Of a stretch of 64,000 bases of DNA, positions 57,668 to 64,000 are shown in pieces (the stretch's first letter is position 1; every line of letters starts with the position of its first letter). The position numbers and the translations under genes were made by a program. Below the pieces are notes generated by a model. That model was not told where the DNA came from, did no database searches, and worked only from the letters and a program-made list of their open reading frames with translations. The stretch is from Acarospora socialis (Eukaryota; Ascomycota; Lecanoromycetes; Acarosporales; Acarosporaceae), in the NCBI GenBank assembly GCA_025617375.2, contig JAMYGW020000005.1, positions 1-64,000 of the forward strand, read 5' to 3'.

Positions 57668-59185
57668 ATGGTTTGGGAGCTCCACGTCTGGGGCCCTGCC
57701 TTCTCGTTGCCTTCCATCGACCCCCAATGCCTGGCGGCAATCGCATACTTCACCCAAGCGGTCCCGAAAGGGCAATGGGTGCTTGTTGCCAGCAGTGATC
57801 CCGCCCTCAGTCCTACGAGTAGGTATGCCTCCCGTCGACACCGTCTTCCCTCGTCACACACCCGAGCGACTACATACGAGCTTATCGCTGACGAACCTTT
57901 ATCATTCCAGAAGACCTACCAGCCCTCCGTGATGGTGCGACCTGGATCGGCGGCTTCCGGAACATCCTCGATTACGTCCGGCAATACTCTCACGCGCAAT
58001 GGGACTTGGACCACGATCTCTCGCCGCCGGAGAAGGCAGACTGCATCGCGTGAGGACCCAACCTTGTCACCAGCAACAGCAATCGTCACTGACCCGTCGT
58101 CATGCCCCCGTAGCTTCTCCTCCTTCGTCGAAGCGCACGGCCAGCCTCTCCTCGACCTCTCCCTCTACGTCTCCAGCCAGAACTACGCCTCCGCCACCCG
58201 CCCCGCTTACGCGCCCATCCTCCCCTGGCCGAGCCAATGGATCACGCCTCCGAACCGGCGAGCGGCCGCTCGGGCACGCACACGGCACCTCGGTCTCTCT
58301 TCATTCGACGTCGACACGCCTGATCCCGCAGCGAGGAAGAGCACCACCGACACACCGGGCGCCGACCAGATCCCCGCTTCGCTTCTGCGGCGGCCAAGAG
58401 AAACCGTCACTTCGCTGCTGTCGGGGCCGCAGCACAGGTACAACATCCGGCTGGACACCCTGACCAAGAGATTTCTGCAGCCGCTTCAGGACCTGTTGGG
58501 CAAGAAGAAGTTCTTCTTCGCCGACGACCGGCCAAGCAGTCTTGATTGTCTGGTCGTCGGATATCTGGCCCTGGCCTTGTTTCCGGATCTGCCGCAGCCT
58601 TGGCTGGCGGATAGCATCGGGACGGGATTCGGGAGGTTAGGCGGTTATGTGCATAATCTGGTGGGTCCGTTCTTCGGTGGGCCGGTGAGTGTCGAGCAGG
58701 CGCTGTCGGGTGGGGTTGGCGCAACGGAGCAAGACAGGACAGATGGCGAAGCGGAAGCGGAGAGAAACCCGCGATCACGCGAGAAAGGCGCGCTACCATG
58801 GAAAGCACCAGAAAGAGGAGGTCTGCTGGCGATCGGAAGTCTCGTACTGGAAAATGTTTTGGATTCAATCCCGCTCGTCGACCAGCTGCGCGCTTCGAAC
58901 CGACTCTCGCGCGCCGCGAAGGAGAGCAGCTACATGACCGATGAGGAGAAGAAGCAGGTGCAGGCTATCGCGACGGCTGGACGGAGAGAGCTTTTCTCGC
59001 AGGTCTTGACGGTCGGCGCGGGGGTTTCTGCTTTCGTTGGGTATTTATTCTATAATGGTATTATATCGCTTTCAACGGGCGAGGAGGAGGAGGGAGGGGA
59101 TAAGAGGAATTTGGCCGATATGGGTGAGGCGGGGGCTATGTTGGCTATGGCGAATTATACAGACCGCGCGGCGGCTGAAGGATAA
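57668..59185 (+). CDS. SAM37: Mitochondrial SAM complex subunit, Sam37/metaxin-like
   Basis: Three exons (57,668-57,818, 57,911-58,049, 58,114-59,185) encode 453 residues. The start MVWELHVWGPAFSLPSIDPQCLAAIAYF is the thioredoxin-like N-domain of Tom37/metaxin proteins. PALRDGATWIGGFRNILDYVRQY follows, then a GST-C-like helical domain with TKRFLQPLQDLLGKKKFFFADDRPSSLDCLVVGYLALAL. Residues about 405-430 (VLTVGAGVSAFVGYLFYNGII) form a C-terminal membrane anchor. The protein sits on the cytosolic face of the outer membrane and helps Sam50 and Sam35 insert beta-barrel proteins. The introns are required: the readable frame crosses them, but the conserved text is in phase only after splicing. Confidence 0.9.
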   Translation: MVWELHVWGPAFSLPSIDPQCLAAIAYFTQAVPKGQWVLVASSDPALSPTSRYASRRHRLPSSHTRATTYELIADEPLSFQKTYQPSVMVRPGSAASGTSSITSGNTLTRNGTWTTISRRRRRQTASREDPTLSPATAIVTDPSSCPRSFSSFVEAHGQPLLDLSLYVSSQNYASATRPAYAPILPWPSQWITPPNRRAAARARTRHLGLSSFDVDTPDPAARKSTTDTPGADQIPASLLRRPRETVTSLLSGPQHRYNIRLDTLTKRFLQPLQDLLGKKKFFFADDRPSSLDCLVVGYLALALFPDLPQPWLADSIGTGFGRLGGYVHNLVGPFFGGPVSVEQALSGGVGATEQDRTDGEAEAERNPRSREKGALPWKAPERGGLLAIGSLVLENVLDSIPLVDQLRASNRLSRAAKESSYMTDEEKKQVQAIATAGRRELFSQVLTVGAGVSAFVGYLFYNGIISLSTGEEEEGGDKRNLADMGEAGAMLAMANYTDRAAAEG

Positions 59186-59725
59186 GGGTAACATGGGTCG
59201 GAGAGTAGCAACAGTCGCTTTGAGACAATAACAGACTGGGTCGAACTACGCTGATGAGGCGCCCGCAACTTTTCTTGGATGCTCAATTACAGTGAGATAG
59301 TCATCAGATGCCGCTGGCCTAGGTACTTTTATGTGACACCTGCTATGCAGCTGACTTTGCAGAATCTGCTCGCTCAAAGACATGGAGTAAGTAACACAAC
59401 GACACTGGGAGATCTCTAGAGACATCTTGGGCAGTTGTCTAGAATACAGTAGAAACTGAATAACACTTGGCCCAATTACATCCTTTCTTCCAGAACGTGA
59501 TTGCTTCTGTCACAATATGTTTCTTTTTACATCAACATCTGCAGACTGACCCACCAGTTCATGCAGCTACGGCTCGGGTGATCGACGCTCGGGTAATCTT
59601 ATCGTCAATCTTCAGCACGAAAACACCAGACATAACAATGGCTGTAACTGTATAATTGCAGACAAGCATCTCCCAGCACGGCGAGTTCAGTTGTTCTGTA
59701 ATATCGCTTGCAACTGAACCTCACC
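59186..59725. other. Intergenic region before the NAD salvage gene
   Basis: Downstream region of SAM37 and promoter of the nicotinate phosphoribosyltransferase gene, which is transcribed in the same direction. No further feature recognised. Confidence 0.5.
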
Positions 59726-61472
59726 ATGACAACCAATGGCGCCATGGAAGCTCACTCTTTGCCGGAAGGGATCTCCTCCCTCTTGGATACCGATTTGTAC
59801 AAGCTGACCATGCAATGCGCGGTGTTGAAATACTTCCCTGATGTTCGTGAGTGAGCGGGCAAACAGTTCTCGGCATTACGCCTAGGTAGCTGACGATGCT
59901 ATTTTGCAGAGGTTACTTATGCCTTTACCAATCGAACCGCCAACATGCGGTTGACCAGGGCCGCATTTCGCTGGCTACAGGACCAGATCAGTAGTGAGTT
60001 CTGTCAATTAGCCGCGTCCAAGTTTGGAATGCTGATAAGCTCCTACATTCCAGAGCTTGGGAATATATCCCTTTCTACGGAGGAGCTGCACTACCTCAAA
60101 ACGACATGTACCTACCTCAATAAACCGTATGTCTCCTTCCTGAAGGACTTCCGTCTCCGGCCTAGTCAACACATCGTCACCTCATTCCACCCTGTTGAAG
60201 ACACCGGTAGCGAGGAGGACGTTGGCGATGTTCATCTTGATATAAAGGGTACCTGGGTCGATACGATTCTCTACGAGATTCCTTTGCTAGCTTTGACTAG
60301 CGAGGCATACTTTCGATTCTGTGACACGGATTGGACTTACGATAGGCAAAAGGAGAAGGCTCAAAAGAAGGGTACTCAGTTACTGCAGCATGGCTGTCTG
60401 TTTTCGGAGTTTGGCACGAGACGGAGGCGGGATTACCACACACAGGACTTGGTCCTGCAAGGACTCATCCGTGCCGCTCAGGAAGGGAAAGAACAGGATT
60501 GGAGGGGCAAGCTGAATGGGACAAGCAACGTCCACTTTGCGATGAAGTACGGGATCCCTCCGGTGGGCACTGTTGCGCATGAATGGTTTATGGGTATCGC
60601 TGCGATCACCAATGATTACGAGAACGCCAACGAGACAGCCCTTCGCTATTGGGTGGGATGTTTTGGTGAAGGTGTAAGAAGCACCGTGGTCCTGCAGGAA
60701 TTGGAGAATGGAGCTCACACGTACGCCTAGGTTCTTGGCATCGCGCTTACTGATACATTCGGCACCCCGACATTCCTGGAAGCTTTCAAGCGAACAATCC
60801 CAGCGTTCACGGTTGCCGCAGAAGGGCATGCTGCAACTCTTCCCTCTGCCGCGGCGGCATCAACTGTACCATCTATGACGAGCCTGAGCGCAACGCAGCC
60901 TCCGCTTCACGCACCGGTTGAGGGCAGAAATACACCAACCCCGACCAAGACATATGCTCAAGCCTTTGCAGGGGTGCGCCAAGACTCCGGCGATCCTGCC
61001 GGCTTTGTGAGGATGATGCGAGAGTTCTACGACGGGCTCGGTATCAAAGAGAAGAAGACTATCGTCTTCTCAGATTCCTTGAACATCGAGTTGTGCCTCG
61101 AGTACAAGCAAGCTGCTGACGAAGCTGGCTTCCAGCCGACATTTGGCGTAGGCACATTCCTGACCAGTAAGTCTATCCCGCAGTAGAATTGCTTGAAGCT
61201 GTTCGTTTACATGAGACTCAGACGACTTCGTTCACGAAACGAACGGCAAGAAGTCCGTGCCATTGAACATCGTCATCAAGCTTTCTTCCGCCGGTGGCAG
61301 ACCCGCGGTCAAAATCAGCGACAACATCGGCAAGAATACCGGCGACACAGAGACGGTCGAAGAAGTCAAACAGAGGCTTGGCTACGTTGAGAAGAAGTGG
61401 GAAGGCGGCGACGAGACGTCGCGATGGGGAACCGAGAGCGATGGGATCCGAACCACCAGTGTTAAAGCATAA
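59726..61472 (+). CDS. NPT1: Nicotinate phosphoribosyltransferase
   Basis: Five exons (59,726-59,846, 59,910-59,993, 60,054-60,673, 60,731-61,166, 61,222-61,472) encode 503 residues. The enzyme makes nicotinate mononucleotide from nicotinate and PRPP with ATP, the entry step of the Preiss-Handler route to NAD. Signature text is [12 protein letters not shown] at the N-terminus, [82 protein letters not shown] after splicing, RQDSGDP and FSDSLN. A Pro/Ser/Thr-rich insertion of about 50 residues (near 60,840-60,950) lengthens it beyond the yeast enzyme's usual 430. It includes the PRPP-site region, and no key block is missing. Confidence 0.94.
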
Positions 61473-62127
61473 TCGGGAAAATTGATTACGTTCGGTTAAA
61501 ATGAAAAACCAGTTGACCGCGGTCGGTTGGTGGCGATCAGGCTTCACGACTGCATTTTACGGTGTTGGGTGGACAGGGCATTACGACAACTTTCATCGGC
61601 GTTAATTGCAGCCGGACGTTGGGATAGAGATGGGGCGGAGTATGACGCGCGGTGGTGGAATTACGTCCGGAACGCCTTGGGAAGACGTTAGACGCGCTGT
61701 TTCAAGTACTGCACATAGAGATATCTTCGGAGTCAAACGCACGCTCTGAATCCTATGATCGTACTTATACCCCTACTCGTGGGCGGCAATTGACACGCAC
61801 AACCTGCGGCGATATCTAATAATAATTAAACGCGCGCTGTTCAGCCTCCGAACCCAAGCTAACGCGTTGTGGTGTAGCGAATATTGGCAGTCTAACCCCA
61901 AACTTTCCTATTCCGCCTCAACTCCATCCAGCTGAAATTTCGCGCGAACGATTCTTTGCTGCAGCCTCAGTATAGTAGTATATCAACGGTTTCTTTGTAT
62001 CTACTTGAGAACTGTTCTTGTTCAGCATTGTTGTCGATATTGTTGTTTTCGTCCGAAAAGTTCACAAAGCTCGCAGCAGTTTGCTTGACTTAGGGGAAGA
62101 AGCGAGGTCTGTTCAGCTGTCATCAAC
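61473..62127. other. Intergenic region upstream of the syntaxin gene
   Basis: Contains one near-complete copy of the palindrome core (TTGACCGCGGTC at 61,513-61,524), directly after the NPT1 stop. The distal half is the syntaxin promoter and leader; no TATA box stands out. Confidence 0.5.
61513..61524. repeat. Intact copy of the recurrent palindrome core
   Basis: TTGACCGCGGTC, 12 of the 14 bases of the inferred palindrome TTGACCGCGGTCAA. The ten-base core TTGACCGCGG or its complement also occurs at 61,303-61,312, 62,653-62,662 and 63,127-63,136. Two of these lie in coding exons (NPT1 and the syntaxin) and one spans the start of syntaxin exon 4, so the sequence is not confined to noncoding DNA. 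Confidence 0.6.
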
Positions 62128-63525
62128 ATGAGTGTAAGTAGCACTCGAATTCACTCCACACTTCCGTCTCATCGCAATCCGACTGTTTATTATTCACTCC
62201 ACCACCATTGCAAGATACACCCGAGTGGGACGGTGAATACGTTCTCACTAACGATGCACAACCGACCAGTACGGAGGATACAACAGTCAGGGCGGCTACG
62301 GCCAAGCCAACCCGTATGGACAGGCCAACCCGTACGAGACCCAAGGGGGTCAGCCGTATTCAAACCAGGGGGTTACTCAAGGTGGATACGGAGGGGCAAC
62401 ACAGGGTGGATATGGAGGACAGATGCAGCAAGGTGGTTATGGGACTTCGCTTGATGAAGAACAAGGCCGGGTCAATGGAGGCTACGGTGAGTGTGCCGCT
62501 CCGACGCAATTCACTATGAACTTTTCAGTTAATGTGTGGTTATGTAAAAGGTGGGAACGCTGTTGAAATGACGCCTTACAACGGTCAAGCTGGTGGTTAC
62601 GGTCAGCAGACAGGGCGGGATCCCAACGCTATCCTCAACGAGTGTCGAGAGCTTGACCGCGGTATCGAGTCCATCCAGCGCAACATGGAGCGTGTGCGGT
62701 CCCTTCAGCAACGGTCCCTCGTGGATACGGATGCAAGCGGAGACAGTCGGATCAGTCAAGAGCTTGACGCTCTGAGCTCGGAGACAATCAGTATGTACCG
62801 CAGCTTCACCGCGCGTATGAAAGTGATCAAGCAGCAACGTGAATCTGGAGATCCGAGAAATGCGCCACAGGTGGGCAAGGTCGACCGGAAGTTGAAGAAT
62901 GCCATAAACCAGTATCAGCAAATGGACAGTGACTTCCGGAAAAAACTGCAGGAGCAGACGGAGAGGCAGTACAGGATCACTAAACCAGAGGCGACGGAGG
63001 CCGAAGTCCAAGAAGCTTGCCGGGACGGCGGCAATCAGCAGATTTTCAGTCAAGCGGTAGAGTACCTTGTTTCGGCTGATTCTGTCGACATGGCTGATTT
63101 GGTCGCTAGCTCATGAACTCCGACCGCCGCGGTCAATCACAGTCCGTGCTCCGAGCTGTTCGAGGCAGACACGACGCTATCCAGAAGCTCGAGAGGGATC
63201 TGATCATCTTAGCCGAACTGTTCCAGGATCTAGAGGCAGCGGTCATCCAACAAGAGCCCGCTGTCACACAGATCGAGCAAAAGGGCGAAGAAGTCACGGA
63301 GAATACAGCGAAAGCAAACACCGAGATTGATGGAGCTATCGTCAAGGCACGGTCACGTAACAGGAAGAAGTGGTGGTGCTTGCTCATTTGCAGTACGTGC
63401 AACCCTCAACTCCTCTCCCTAACGTTACCGTTACTAAATGGGCTGTTCTAGTCATCATCCTCATCATCATCGCCGTCGTCATCGCTGTCGCCGTTGTGGT
63501 CACGAACAACAACAAGCCGAAATAG
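62128..63525 (+). CDS. SSO1: Plasma-membrane t-SNARE syntaxin, Sso1/Sso2 type
   Basis: Five exons (62,128-62,133, 62,270-62,486, 62,551-63,056, 63,110-63,392, 63,452-63,525) encode 361 residues. The first exon holds only Met-Ser before a 136-base intron. Residues 3-90 are a Gly/Tyr/Gln-rich low-complexity tail (GGYGQANPYGQANPYE), unusual for yeast Sso but common in filamentous fungi. The Habc domain follows (NAILNECRELDRGIESIQRNMERV...). The SNARE motif reads HDAIQKLERDLIILAELFQDLEAAVIQQEPAVTQIEQ, with the central Gln of the zero layer in VIQQ. A 20-residue hydrophobic anchor (ILIIIIAVVIAVAVVV) ends the protein. It mediates fusion of secretory vesicles with the plasma membrane. Confidence 0.94.
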
Positions 63526-64000
63526 GGGCTTCGCATACTTTCGTCTGTAGATTTCACCCCTGCCTCGCCAAGTCTTCCCATGGAGGCCGACGATGTTAAA
63601 GGAGCTTCCATATCATCGCGGTCTTGTTTGTTCTTACTGTCGTATTCAGTCTATACTAAAATCCCCGCCGCGGCGTTTTCTCTTTTCTGTATACTTTCTC
63701 AACAACGGGATCAGTATACTCCGTTTTGACGGACGCTGGATACCAAGCCACAGCAGCATTTCCTTGGGCTGGGTGCTGTTGTAACTGATTAGCGGCTCTC
63801 GCCGCTCACATAGGAAGAAGGTCATTGATACCTCTGCAACGCATGTTTCCTTTTCCGAGTTACAGTATAGTTCATTCGTGGGTGCCGACTGTCCGCCGGT
63901 GTTTGTTACATACAAAACGTTTAATATCACATCTCGCCAGTTAGAAAGTACCACATTCATGAGCCAGCCCGAATTACACCATCACTCCGTTCCATTACAT
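63526..64000. other. Downstream region of the syntaxin gene
   Basis: No gene is supported in the last 475 bases. The two short frames on either strand have no family features. The first part is probably the syntaxin 3' untranslated region. Confidence 0.5.

Noticed and set aside
28436-64000. tRNA or rRNA genes
   Set aside because: I looked for GGTTCGA-type T-arm sequences paired with plausible stems and found none; no rRNA-like sequence is visible.

Overview
This window is a chromosome end from a filamentous ascomycete. The evidence is a terminal array of 23 CCCTAA units at bases 1-140, intron-rich genes with short 48-60 nt introns and GTNNGT donors, and typical Pezizomycotina families (PTH11-type fungal rhodopsin-domain protein, UstYa/DUF3328 protein, CarO-type opsin, CYP52-like P450, Sso-type syntaxin). 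A Dothideomycete is my best guess, but the sequence alone does not prove the class.

Bases about 200-28,435 are a decayed subtelomeric block. It is very AT-rich and almost free of CG, CC and GG dinucleotides, while CA, TG and GC remain common. Beneath the decay, coding relics can still be read, all on the minus strand: an SNF2-family ATPase in one frame of about 1200 codons (10,688-7,089), a telomere-linked RecQ-type helicase with an OrsD-like zinc-motif N-terminus (22,771 down to about 11,430), and an unidentified coiled-coil-like protein (25,788-24,967). The RecQ relic is split by a complete Ty3/gypsy chromovirus (15,509-21,544) with 317-bp LTRs and a 5-bp target duplication. Several short tandem repeat arrays and a much-repeated 16-bp palindrome lie in the same block.

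Near 28,440 the composition switches abruptly to normal coding DNA. The first 7 kb past the border is accessory-like: a PTH11-type receptor-like membrane protein, a tiny secreted peptide (31,025-31,246), a UstYa-family protein and a broken CYP52-type P450. The peptide next to UstYa is a speculative candidate for a ribosomal-peptide pathway. Then follow a ZIP zinc transporter with a possible zinc-response inverted repeat upstream, a proton-pump-type opsin, a small secreted protein, a short-chain dehydrogenase, and three or four lineage-type hypothetical proteins (44-53 kb).

After a 4.6-kb interval without recognisable genes (53.0-57.7 kb), the window ends in core housekeeping genes: a Sam37/metaxin-like mitochondrial import subunit, nicotinate phosphoribosyltransferase and a plasma-membrane syntaxin (Sso1/2 type). 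The gradient from telomere to decayed repeats to accessory genes to core genes is what a subtelomere is expected to look like. Exon coordinates below come from reading splice sites by eye and checking that phases join; they are not supported by transcript data.
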